33,570 nucleotides of DNA. Source: Eubacteriales bacterium (lineage in GTDB: Bacteria; Bacillota; Clostridia; Lachnospirales; Lachnospiraceae). The stretch spans positions 3,678-37,247 of the forward strand of contig JAUNNP010000013.1 of NCBI GenBank assembly GCA_030531385.1, written 5' to 3'. The notes under the pieces are model-generated. The model was not told the DNA's origin and did no database searches. It was given only the letters and a program-made list of their open reading frames with translations. Shown piece by piece: positions 25,536 through 33,570 of this stretch. The translations under genes were made by a program, and so were the position numbers. Numbering within the stretch: the stretch's first letter is position 1; every line of letters begins with the position of its first letter.

Positions 25536-27641
25536 TTATAATGGGCTTTGCGTAACAGTAACCGTTCCGCCGCTGATTTCGATATTGGATGCATTTCCGT
25601 ATCTTCCGGCTCCGATTCCGGCACCGGCGCCGCCGTTCTTCCATCCAATTACTTCTACCGTTCCGCCGCTTATCTTAATGCCATCAGCATTTCCGTTGTC
25701 TCCTCCGCCTATACCGGCGCCATAGTGAATCGGATATGCCTTAATATTACCTCTTCTGACTTCAATATTCTTAGTTGTACTAGCCGCAGTGCCGCTGAAG
25801 CCGCCTGAACCGATAACTGCGCCTGAAGCAGAAGAATGAGCAACTATCGATCCGGTACTATCCATCTCGATGATGATATTAGCACAGTCAGTCCGGGTGG
25901 AGCCGATCGCGGCGCCATACATGGCATAATCACCAAAATCGATATTAAGCGATCCGGAGCCTGTTATATGGAGCGTACCATTCAGACCATTTTTGCACAA
26001 GGCAGCAGTCTGGATCGCATCCTGGAAAAATGTATTCTTCCCCTCCACCTTGAGCTCTACCGTGTTGGTATAGCCATCTTCAATCTCGAACAGGGGCTTT
26101 AACGTATTTCTAAGCTGCAGCGTTGTTGATGAATCCGTGAGGCCCTTATTGTTTAGATTGAGGTCCTTTATCGTGATGTTCGCATCATGACCCGTCGTTA
26201 CCAGTATCCTGTCTACGCTCGCAATTTCCGCGAAGCCGCTTATGGTAAGCTGCTTATCCGTAAGTATGCTCAGTGTTCCAAAGCTCTTACCCTTGCCAAA
26301 TGCTTGCGTTTCATATTTATAGTCCACGCCCAGCGTTCCGCCGTCCACGCTGAAGTATCCTACGTCCTGTGAGTCCGTAAGTATGATCGTATAGGTGATA
26401 TCTCCCACCACGGCCTTCATCCACTCGTTCGTGGTAAATGCCTTGAGCGCGGTTATGCGGTAGTCCGTAAGGCCTGTGGCCTCATTGGTTTCCTGATTGA
26501 TGCCGATGAGAGTCTCATCTGAAACTGAAACGCTGTCTGCTGTGTTGTCAGCATTGCCCGCAATGCCGAGGGCCTTGAGGATGTCCGCGAGATATACTGA
26601 AGCCTCGCCCTGCAGCACGTACTGCAGCTCGCCATAGGTAAACTCTACGACATAGTAGGAGAAGCTGTCTGTAGAGGCTGCTATTACAAACGCTGTGTCG
26701 CCGGATTCTGCGGTGCTGCCTGCGGGCTCCGATGCCGGTGTGGTGCTGTCAGCGAGATCTATGCTGAGCGCGGCCTCCGCCTCTGCCGAGGCTACAAGAT
26801 TGAGCAGTCTTGTGTTCTCGGCAAATTCTGCAGCACTGGTCTCTTCCTTAAAGCTCTCAAGCTGCTCGGCAACGAGGGTGTCATCCTCAGCACTGCCCTT
26901 TACATGGTAGATGTCAGCAGTGAGGCCTGCGCCCTCAGGTGTCTTTGCGAATGCAAATGAAACCTGCACTTCGCCAAGCGATGTGATAGGCTCTATCTCC
27001 ACTCCGTCCTTTAAGACCTTGATGTCATATATATAGGAAGCAGCAACGCCTGAAGCAGCGGACGCGTCAGAGCCATCGTCGTAAACTGCGCTGTCATCAT
27101 TTGCAGCAAGCTCTTCCTTTGCGATGTCTATCGCGTCGTTTATGCGGCGCTTGGTTCCGGAGCTAAGTATCTTCTTTACCGAAAGCTCCGAACCCGCCGG
27201 GAATACTCCCGCCGGAGCGTCTACCATGATCGTCACATCGCCTATAGTCTTGGACTGGCTGAAGATCACCGCCTCGCTTCCCGCGAGCGGGCCTGTACCT
27301 GCAATGGCGCCCGGTTCTGCCATATTTGTCGGCGTGGCAGCGCTGCCCTGCGGCAGTATCATGTCCGTCGCCGTGGCAACGATGACCCTGTCCTCCGCGG
27401 ACTCAGCTGCGGCAGCCGGGTCCTCTCCCTGTGCCGTCACACCTGCAGAGGCTGTGCCTGCCGCGTCCGGCTTCATATTGGTCGGGCTGGCAGCACTATA
27501 CGCTGAGGATGAGTCGGCATAGGCCGCAAAGCTAATAAGCTCGCCTGCAGGTGTCGCCTGCATCACCGGTGAAAGAGTCAGCACCGCAGCAAGCGCCGCA
27601 GATACAAACCGCCTGTAACCGTATTTCAGAACCTTCTTCAT
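25536..27641 (-). CDS. Giant InlB-repeat surface protein, N-terminal part (stopped by TAA)
   Basis: The 701-aa fragment starts with a long signal sequence (MKKVLKYGYRRFVSAALAAV, LTLSPVMQATPAGE, LISFAAYA). A Ser/Ala-rich region follows with repeated motifs SAASPTNM, VATATDM and SAATPTNM. Residues about 130-290 contain a VTIMVDAPAGVFPAGSELSV segment and other beta-rich sequence of the kind seen in large Clostridia surface proteins. From about residue 500, pectate-lyase-like beta-helix repeats appear (ITISGF, IKISGGTVEV, NIEISGGTVTV, GAGIGGG). The frame ends at TAA (25536-25538) after TVTQSPL, but the same frame resumes directly into further GGAGIGGG repeats. The 2977-codon original was therefore probably one protein. 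The start is supported by TAGGAG. It lies 63 nt after the subtilase gene, likely in one operon. Confidence 0.85.
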   Translation of the reverse strand: MKKVLKYGYRRFVSAALAAVLTLSPVMQATPAGELISFAAYADSSSAYSAASPTNMKPDAAGTASAGVTAQGEDPAAAAESAEDRVIVATATDMILPQGSAATPTNMAEPGAIAGTGPLAGSEAVIFSQSKTIGDVTIMVDAPAGVFPAGSELSVKKILSSGTKRRINDAIDIAKEELAANDDSAVYDDGSDASAASGVAASYIYDIKVLKDGVEIEPITSLGEVQVSFAFAKTPEGAGLTADIYHVKGSAEDDTLVAEQLESFKEETSAAEFAENTRLLNLVASAEAEAALSIDLADSTTPASEPAGSTAESGDTAFVIAASTDSFSYYVVEFTYGELQYVLQGEASVYLADILKALGIAGNADNTADSVSVSDETLIGINQETNEATGLTDYRITALKAFTTNEWMKAVVGDITYTIILTDSQDVGYFSVDGGTLGVDYKYETQAFGKGKSFGTLSILTDKQLTISGFAEIASVDRILVTTGHDANITIKDLNLNNKGLTDSSTTLQLRNTLKPLFEIEDGYTNTVELKVEGKNTFFQDAIQTAALCKNGLNGTLHITGSGSLNIDFGDYAMYGAAIGSTRTDCANIIIEMDSTGSIVAHSSASGAVIGSGGFSGTAASTTKNIEVRRGNIKAYPIHYGAGIGGGDNGNADGIKISGGTVEVIGWKNGGAGAGIGAGRYGNASNIEISGGTVTVTQSPL

Positions 27642-27704
27642 AATAAAACTCCTACTTTGTTTATTTGTCAGATATATAAATGCAAAGCACGCCCGGCTTC
27701 GGCT

Positions 27705-30173
27705 TTAGCGTTTGATCGCTGCGCCGTAAGGGATGTCGTCCACGCTGTTGCGAATGTAGATGCCGCTCGCCGGATCGCGGGTGTAGGTCGGCGCAGACGG
27801 GAAGTCTGAGCGGAAGTGCCGCTCCGTGCCGTCTATCGTAAGTCTTCCTGTCTGCATGACTCCATTAACAGGACTCATGTAGTAGAGATACCCGTCGCTA
27901 GGCTCGATAAGGCCCTTAGCCATAGAGCCGTCCGCCGTCATGTAGTACCACTTTGCAGCAGCAGCGCCCTGGACTTCGTCCTTGATGAAGCCTGTCTGCA
28001 TATAGCCTCTCTCATCAAAGTGATACCACTTTCCTCCGACATAGGCCCACGCATTTTTGATGTAATCTTCGGTGTGGGATGCGCCGGTAGTCAGTGAATA
28101 CATCCAGCCGACACTGTCCTTTACCCAGCTGCCTGCGGGATCGTAGTAGATATATGGCATGCTGCCTATGTAGCGGATTCCGCCTGTCACCTGATTGCCG
28201 TCGCTTCCGCTGCCGTCGCCGTTGCCGCTTCCGCTGCCTGCCTGACTGCCGCCGGGCATGCCCAATAGATCATAGCCCGGGCCGACCGGGAAAACATTAG
28301 TGCCAACGCCGACGTAATTCATGCCAACGTAACTCATGTCGACAAAACCAGTACTGCCGTCGCCGATTCCGATGACACCGTAACCCGGCAGGTATGAATC
28401 CGCGCCATTATAATCTATGATACGCTCCGCATAGCCTTCGCTGCTGTCACTGTCGCCGTAATCGTAATAGTCCGGTATAGGCTGAGGAGGATCAAATGGC
28501 GGATCCGGGTTAGGCATATTAGCAAGAATATTCGTAGCCCTCAGGATCACGCCCTCCGGCTCTTCACCGGATCTTCCGATAACATACAGATACCCGTTTG
28601 AATAACCTGCAGACTGCAAATAAAGATCTCCCAGGCTGGCTGACCTTGGATATGCCTTAAGCTCACCATCCTTAAACACCCATGTATCCGTTGTATTATC
28701 AGAACGAAGTCCTGCTATGATCAGACTGTCATCCGTCTGAACAGCCGCATAGTAGATCTGGCTTTTATCCGTAGTCTTTCCGGCCGGAACTATATACGAA
28801 ACATCCTCATACTTAAATCCGCCGTTATCTGAGGCACTGAACTTCAGAAGTGCCTGCCTCCTGCCGCCGCTTTCCGTTCTGAACACTCCGGTTCTGTATT
28901 GGAATCCGTCCTTAAAAGTAAGCGGAAGCGTACTGCTGTTTGCTTTACTGTCATCCGGCACGATAATTTTGTTATTAAGTGACTCTGTCGTAAGCTTCAC
29001 AGGATCGATTTTGATTGTCGGAACATCATAAACAACAGGATTATCAGTCTCTCCGAAATAATATAACAGGCCGTTAAAATACAGCATGAAACCATCTCGT
29101 ATGAATTTCACATTCGGACCCATGTTCAGCAGTTTCCTGGTCATGGTACCCGATGCATCATATCTGACCAGATAATACTCATTGCTGTACGCCTTTTCTA
29201 ATATAAAATACAGTTCACTGCCGGTCGAACAGCATCCGAACAGACAATCGTCCTTTTGGAACATTACCTCCGTAAGCGAAGCATTCTCTCCATCGCATAC
29301 ATAAAGTCTGTCAGGAGCCTTAAGATACATACGATTATTCAAATTGAGGAAAGAAACATTTGACGTAACATCCATCATATTAGAAAATCCGAGAGAAAAT
29401 CCGTACAGAAGAGAATCATAATAATCGGTCGTCGTGCCGTCAAACGGTATGTTAAACTCATAAACCGGCTGTAATATGCTATCTACAGTAAAATATTTTG
29501 CAAAGCTTTCGCCATAGCTGTTTGTAAGCTCAAAACGATACTGAAGGAAGGCAGGTACATCATAAAGCATTAAAACGATTTTATTGTCCGTCCACGAAAC
29601 AACATCAAAATCAAGCCTATCCGCCGTCAGTTCTCCAAAGTCGGTGAAATTGATTCCCTCGATCATCAGCTCAGTCTCTGATTCCCCAAAATATATATCC
29701 GAGATAACCGGCGTAACGGAAGTATCCGCGGTCAGATCCAGCTGCGCACCTGTGGAACAGAGCCCCTCAAAGTTCTTATATTTGGTGGAGCTTGCGAGAA
29801 TCAGATCCCTTAACTTAAGCGCATACTCAGATCCGCTTAAGCCTGCGAGCTCTCCGTCCTTATTGCGATATGCTATAACAGCCGCAGCTCCTGCGACCAC
29901 CGGTGCCGCCTGAGATGTACCGGAAGCAATACCATAAGGTGTCGGATTGCAGCCTGCTCCGACTGCATCTATATAAACCGAGGTGTTGGAAACATCAGTC
30001 CCTCCGATCGTTACACGGAAAAGAAGATATCCGGATACACTGCCTGTGCCGGCAGCATCAACTGTTTTCTGGATCAGAGTAAATCCTGATTTTTTATAAG
30101 TGCTGTAATCCGCCTGATAATAATTGTCTTTTCCCGAAACATCAAATGGGAGCGTCCTGGTATTTAAGGACAC
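27705..30173 (-). CDS. Subtilisin-like surface protease, C-terminal part after in-frame stop
   Basis: The 822-aa open frame begins at GTG 30173, 15 codons after an in-frame TGA (30219-30221) and in the same frame as the upstream part. It contains the catalytic Ser at residue 87 in GIASGTSQAAPVVAGAAA, which would be residue 847 of the read-through protein. An IPT/TIG-like domain (about 150-230; PVISDIYFGESETELMIEGINF) follows, then a beta-propeller-like region (about 235-560), a Gly/Ser linker (GSGSGNGDGSGSDG) and C-terminal wall-binding repeats (about 680-790; AWAYVGGKWYHFDERGYMQTG, KWYYMTADGSMAKGL). Without the upstream half it lacks a signal peptide and Asp/His/Asn, so it cannot be an active protease alone. 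The last residues are DDIPYGAAIKR. The adhesin gene follows 63 nt downstream. Confidence 0.85.
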   Translation of the reverse strand: MSLNTRTLPFDVSGKDNYYQADYSTYKKSGFTLIQKTVDAAGTGSVSGYLLFRVTIGGTDVSNTSVYIDAVGAGCNPTPYGIASGTSQAAPVVAGAAAVIAYRNKDGELAGLSGSEYALKLRDLILASSTKYKNFEGLCSTGAQLDLTADTSVTPVISDIYFGESETELMIEGINFTDFGELTADRLDFDVVSWTDNKIVLMLYDVPAFLQYRFELTNSYGESFAKYFTVDSILQPVYEFNIPFDGTTTDYYDSLLYGFSLGFSNMMDVTSNVSFLNLNNRMYLKAPDRLYVCDGENASLTEVMFQKDDCLFGCCSTGSELYFILEKAYSNEYYLVRYDASGTMTRKLLNMGPNVKFIRDGFMLYFNGLLYYFGETDNPVVYDVPTIKIDPVKLTTESLNNKIIVPDDSKANSSTLPLTFKDGFQYRTGVFRTESGGRRQALLKFSASDNGGFKYEDVSYIVPAGKTTDKSQIYYAAVQTDDSLIIAGLRSDNTTDTWVFKDGELKAYPRSASLGDLYLQSAGYSNGYLYVIGRSGEEPEGVILRATNILANMPNPDPPFDPPQPIPDYYDYGDSDSSEGYAERIIDYNGADSYLPGYGVIGIGDGSTGFVDMSYVGMNYVGVGTNVFPVGPGYDLLGMPGGSQAGSGSGNGDGSGSDGNQVTGGIRYIGSMPYIYYDPAGSWVKDSVGWMYSLTTGASHTEDYIKNAWAYVGGKWYHFDERGYMQTGFIKDEVQGAAAAKWYYMTADGSMAKGLIEPSDGYLYYMSPVNGVMQTGRLTIDGTERHFRSDFPSAPTYTRDPASGIYIRNSVDDIPYGAAIKR

Positions 30174-30218
30174 AATGCCCTTTACTGTTACCGTCGGAGA
30201 CGCGGATGAACCGCCGGT

Positions 30219-32453
30219 TCAAAGTCCGAATGCTGCAAGCTTCACCTTTGCTTCATTTGCATCTGTGGCATCTGCAGGGACAGCCATTACAAAGCTTTTT
30301 CCGGTGCCTTCCGTCTTCATGTCCGCAGCATCTATCCTGAGGCTTCCGCCAAGGTCGTCATAGCAGTAATTACTGTCGGCACTGCCTATAGGCTTATCCG
30401 TATAGCTGCCTGCGGCATCCTTGAACTTCCACTGCTTATTTGTACTGTCATACTCGGCATCGGCAAATACCTTTACGCCCTTGTAGTCCTTATTGTAAGC
30501 TGATCCATACCTGCCGGCTGAAGTAAAATCAAAGCTATCCGCTGCGATTGCGTCAGGATCGGCCGCCGGATAGTACCTCTGGAATTCATTTTCAACATAG
30601 TCTCCTCTATGTAGAGTAATCGCTGAAACCATGTCCTGGCCGGGAGCAAATATATCTGTCTTTAAACCATAGTTTGAACCAAGTGTTTCAGTTGCCTTGC
30701 CGACTTTAGTCGAAAGCTGCATCCTGTCCCTCAGGACATTGCTTGAATTTACTTTAATAATATATGGATTATTATAAAGCTGATCATATTGCGGATATGA
30801 TACATCAACATTCAAATCATCATTTCCGCTTGCCTGTATAATAAGTATGCCTTCCTTTCCCAACGCATTTATGACAGGCAGGCACGCAGGTGTCAAAGTA
30901 GCAGCCGAATAATTGATCAGCCTGATATCAACTCCGGCCTTCTTGGCCTCAAGCACAAAATTGAATGAAGCAATGGTGTCCTTTGCTTTAAGTGTACCAA
31001 ACCTGGTCGCTGCCTTGACCGCTATAAGCTTGGCGCCATTGGCAACACCGCTCACTCCGTGACCATCCCAGCTTCCGGCAATGATACCGGCAATATGGGT
31101 ACCGTGATCAAGGTCATCCATAGGATCATCCTTAAGATCAGGATCGACCGGTGCCTTTCCGAATTCGGTGCAGCCTAACTGCTTCTGCAGCTCCGGTGAA
31201 AAATGGTACATGACATCCTTAAGATCCGGATGGGTATAATCCACACCTGTATCGACAATGGCGATAACGCCCTCACTATTAATGTCTCCGTCCGACCAGT
31301 CTTCGAGGTGAATGTTGTTGCCCTCCTTTATATCCATATAATCTGCCGTAGCAGACTGCGAATAATTCCTGTTAAGAGCTAATATATCGGCAGCATTTGA
31401 AGCATATGCATACTGGAAGTGGGTAATGTCGCCGTAAGCACTAAGCACGCCGCCTGCCGAGCTGCCGGCAGAGCTGCCGGAAGTAACAGCAGCGAGGACG
31501 GAGCTGTCGGCAGAGCTTGCGGAAGGATCTACTGAAAGGACGGTGCCGCCTGATGCAGCGGCTGCGGCAGCGTTCCCGGCACTTAAGTCGCTGCCGGACG
31601 GGTTCTCTGTGAAGCCGGTGGAGGTTACAGACGAAAGGGCATCTCCGGCATCATATACATAATTCGGCTCCGCAGAAACGACCCTGGGATCTGCAAGCAG
31701 CACCCTGACAAGGTACTTTGCGGCACGGTTATTGTTATAGACAGAGATTATCTTTACCTTCTCCTCTTCATCCTCAAAAAGGACCTCGCCGGCATTGATC
31801 AGTGCCTCCGCCTCTTTGACCTTGTTGATGCGCTGAGTGTCGTCCGGATCAATGCCCATGGCATCGAGCAGATCTGCGGCTTGCAGGTCTGCGGCCGAGA
31901 GGCCCGCGTCTGAGAGGTCTGTCGGCGTAGCGGCTGAGCTTCTCGCTGATTTTGCCGATGCTGTAAGTGCTGACAGGTCCACATCATTGACAACGACAAG
32001 TGCAGCATGGCCCTCGAAGGTCTCACCCTTTGTGAGCAGGTCCACAATTTCTTCTATCTCCTCGTCCGTGCGGTATGTGAACAGCTTTGATAAGCCCTCT
32101 ATGCCCTTGGACACCACTACTGACTGTGCTGCGGCATCCTTCATTTCAGAAGCATTTACATCCGCTGCGCTGTCCAGTTTAAGATCAGTCGCAGTTGCTT
32201 TTGCCGCTGACACCGCTGTAGCTGCTGATGCCGAAGCCGTTGATACAGTAGCATTTGCCGCTGATGTCCCTGCTGCAGCATTTGCCGCTGTTGCCTCCAT
32301 ATTAGAAGGCGTGGCAGCGCTGCTCCCGCTCGTCGTTAATTTTACAGTGTCTGCAAACGAAGCCAGCACACCGCCCGCCGGGAAATTCCCCATCACAGGC
32401 GAGATTGCCAACACCGCTGATAAAGTTATCGATATAAGTCTCCTGCTCTTCAT
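30219..32453 (-). CDS. Subtilisin-like surface protease, N-terminal part (stopped by TGA)
   Basis: The 744-aa fragment has a signal sequence (MKSRRLISITLSAVLAISPV, MGNFPAGGVLASFA) and a Ser/Ala/Thr-rich prodomain-like region with SAATPSNM and SAATPTDL. An inhibitor I9-like segment (YLVRVLLADPRVVSAEPNYV) precedes the S8 peptidase domain. Catalytic residues are Asp401 (IAIVDTGVDYTHPDL), His450 (DHGTHIAGIIAG) and oxyanion Asn544 (QASGND). The Ser is missing because a TGA (30219-30221) ends the frame after KLAAFGL. The same frame continues with TGGSSASPTVTVKGIV into the second part, where SGTSQAAP supplies it. Read through, the enzyme would be 1581 aa. The start is supported by AAAGAGG. A promoter lies about 145 nt upstream. 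As read, the gene is interrupted and probably inactive. Confidence 0.87.
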   Translation of the reverse strand: MKSRRLISITLSAVLAISPVMGNFPAGGVLASFADTVKLTTSGSSAATPSNMEATAANAAAGTSAANATVSTASASAATAVSAAKATATDLKLDSAADVNASEMKDAAAQSVVVSKGIEGLSKLFTYRTDEEIEEIVDLLTKGETFEGHAALVVVNDVDLSALTASAKSARSSAATPTDLSDAGLSAADLQAADLLDAMGIDPDDTQRINKVKEAEALINAGEVLFEDEEEKVKIISVYNNNRAAKYLVRVLLADPRVVSAEPNYVYDAGDALSSVTSTGFTENPSGSDLSAGNAAAAAASGGTVLSVDPSASSADSSVLAAVTSGSSAGSSAGGVLSAYGDITHFQYAYASNAADILALNRNYSQSATADYMDIKEGNNIHLEDWSDGDINSEGVIAIVDTGVDYTHPDLKDVMYHFSPELQKQLGCTEFGKAPVDPDLKDDPMDDLDHGTHIAGIIAGSWDGHGVSGVANGAKLIAVKAATRFGTLKAKDTIASFNFVLEAKKAGVDIRLINYSAATLTPACLPVINALGKEGILIIQASGNDDLNVDVSYPQYDQLYNNPYIIKVNSSNVLRDRMQLSTKVGKATETLGSNYGLKTDIFAPGQDMVSAITLHRGDYVENEFQRYYPAADPDAIAADSFDFTSAGRYGSAYNKDYKGVKVFADAEYDSTNKQWKFKDAAGSYTDKPIGSADSNYCYDDLGGSLRIDAADMKTEGTGKSFVMAVPADATDANEAKVKLAAFGL

Positions 32454-32603
32454 ATGACTGCCTCTTTGACTGGTACAGTTAACATGTAAAATAGACCCAC
32501 CGGAGATACGGACAAAAACCTCTCTCCCCCAGGGCCTGTTGAAACTTTAAAAATGGTCCGGAAAACCGATCCGGATACTTAAATAACATAAAGTATTTAG
32601 CTA

Positions 32604-32632
32604 ATAATATAAGAAATCCACAATAATTTCAA
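32604..32632 (-). promoter_or_regulatory. Promoter of the subtilase-adhesin operon
   Basis: On the minus strand, TTGAAA (32627-32632), a 17-nt spacer and TATTAT (32604-32609). The leader to the ATG at 32453 is about 145 nt and holds two TCCGGA palindromes that can pair as a 6-bp stem. Otherwise the 32454-32710 gap shows no gene. Confidence 0.55.
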
Positions 32633-32710
32633 TGTAATTATATGGAAATCATACTGTATTTATGTAAATTTTCAGTAAAACAGCAGCCTCTTTTATACAT
32701 TCTGTAATTA

Positions 32711-33493
32711 TCATATCATCCCAACCGGCAGCAGATACGCCTTTTCATCATATGGTCTGATTTTATCCGTATTGCAAATGATAAGCCCGGGCATGATTTC
32801 CTTCTGATATTTCGACAAAGCGCTGAAATTTCTGGTCGCCTTAGACGGTGCGCTTCCTTTTTTAATCTCAATTGGATAGATCTTATCATTATCCGCGTAT
32901 AACAGATCGACTTCTTTTTTATCAATATCCCGGTAGTAATACAAATACATTTTAGGATTTTGGGCATGATTGTAGAAGCTTTTTGCGATTTCGCTGATTA
33001 CATAAGTCTCGAAAAAAGCACCACTCATAGCACAGTCCTCCAGCATGCGCGCATTCGGCCATTTGCAGAGATACGCGCACAAACCGGTGTCCATAAAATA
33101 CATCTTAGGTGCTTTAATGATCCGCTTGGACAAATTCGACATGTACGGTTCAAGGAAAATGATGATGCCCGAGGTTTCCAGAATAGACAACCAGCGTTTC
33201 ACCGTATCCACATCTACTCCGACCTCTGAAGCAAGCTCTGCATAATTAATTTCCTGTCCGGTTCGAAGTGCTGCCAGCGCAATAAATTTCCTAAACCGCA
33301 TCTCCCTCGATGCAGAAATCAGCTTGCGCACATCCTTCTCGATATAGGTATCCACATATGCCTTATAGTAAAGCTCCCGCGGGGTTTCTCCGGTAACCAC
33401 GTCCGGCATCCCGCCCTGAAATATCGCATCAAAAATTTCATTGCCCGAAGGAATTTTTCCTTTTAATTCTCTCTCCCTTAGGGATATCAGCAT
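32711..33493 (-). CDS. Truncated AAA_14/DUF4143 protein lacking the ATPase domain
   Basis: The 260-aa frame corresponds to the C-terminal part of a DUF4143 ATPase. It begins near the end of the AAA region (LISLRERELKG) and continues through FQGGMPDVVTGETPRELYYK, a winged-helix-like TGQEINYAELASEVGVDVDTVKRW and the family's KEVDLLYADNDKIYPIEIKKG motif. The about 150-residue AAA part with Walker A and B is absent. An in-frame TAA (33494-33496) directly precedes the ATG and no ribosome binding site is seen, so it is likely a 5'-truncated remnant rather than a functional gene. The full-length relative at 1061-2353 shows what is missing. The last 30 nt of the window (33541-33570) hold two 15-bp copies resembling CGCCATTTCCATT on the minus strand. 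Confidence 0.75.
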   Translation of the reverse strand: MLISLRERELKGKIPSGNEIFDAIFQGGMPDVVTGETPRELYYKAYVDTYIEKDVRKLISASREMRFRKFIALAALRTGQEINYAELASEVGVDVDTVKRWLSILETSGIIIFLEPYMSNLSKRIIKAPKMYFMDTGLCAYLCKWPNARMLEDCAMSGAFFETYVISEIAKSFYNHAQNPKMYLYYYRDIDKKEVDLLYADNDKIYPIEIKKGSAPSKATRNFSALSKYQKEIMPGLIICNTDKIRPYDEKAYLLPVGMI

Positions 33494-33570
33494 TTAGCGA
33501 TCAAATCAAGACTCGACTCGGTTTTTAATCGCAAATTTTTCTAATGAAAATGGCGTCAATGGAAATGGCG

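Noticed and set aside
25444-25644. Frameshift explanation for the adhesin split
   Set aside because: The alternative frame gives an Arg/Cys-rich nonsense sequence. The true frame simply resumes after the TAA, so no frameshift is needed.
30219-30221. TGA as selenocysteine or reassigned tryptophan codon
   Set aside because: No selenocysteine insertion hairpin was recognised after it, the site is not at a redox motif, and the adjacent gene is interrupted by TAA instead, so a nonsense change is simpler.

Overview
The window looks like chromosomal DNA of a Gram-positive, Clostridia-type anaerobe, most likely a Lachnospiraceae relative. This is inferred from sequence: AGGAGG-type ribosome binding sites, TTGACA/TATAAT promoters, lipoproteins with LxAC lipoboxes, an ECF-type vitamin transporter, large secreted proteins carrying choline-binding/cell-wall-binding repeats and InlB-type B-repeats, and ATP(S/T)(N/D) motifs typical of that family's surface proteins. 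No rRNA, tRNA, CRISPR array, intact transposon or prophage was seen.

Layout. 1-2.4 kb: a DUF362 lipoprotein (cut by the left edge) and an AAA/DUF4143 ATPase read leftward; the ATPase has a promoter placed for a leaderless transcript. 2.67-4.18 kb: an ECF S component plus a pyridoxine/pyridoxamine kinase, a vitamin B6 salvage pair. 4.18-5.48 kb: a DUF3990 (ADP-ribosyltransferase-like) protein followed by an HTH protein, a probable toxin-antitoxin pair with a tandem palindromic operator woven into its promoter. 5.6-7.0 kb: a secreted lysozyme-like protein with wall-binding repeats. 7.1-9.65 kb: a LysR regulator divergent from a TrpB2-type tryptophan synthase beta chain. 9.8-15.85 kb: a six-gene leftward operon (sugar-binding lipoprotein, permease, double ATPase, permease, amidohydrolase, cupin). 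16.07-18.5 kb: a divergent GntR/FCD regulator and an IlvD/EDD-family dehydratase. Matching GTATAC sites sit in both divergent promoters, so the GntR protein probably controls the uptake operon and itself.

18.7-32.5 kb is a two-gene leftward surface locus. A subtilisin-like protease (1581 codons read through) is followed 63 nt later by a giant adhesin-like protein (2977 codons read through) with 20 InlB-type B-repeats and a wall-binding tail. Each is broken by one in-frame stop (TGA at 30219-30221, TAA at 25536-25538), and the frame stays open on both sides. The two proteins share a related export-signal region and an ATPTNM-like motif, suggesting a protease-substrate or co-displayed pair. The right edge holds a DUF4143 protein lacking its ATPase half.

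The most unusual items are the paired nonsense interruptions, the 4-repeat higher-order duplications in the adhesin, the DUF3990/HTH operator architecture, and two copies of a 27-nt hairpin element about 11.6 kb apart.
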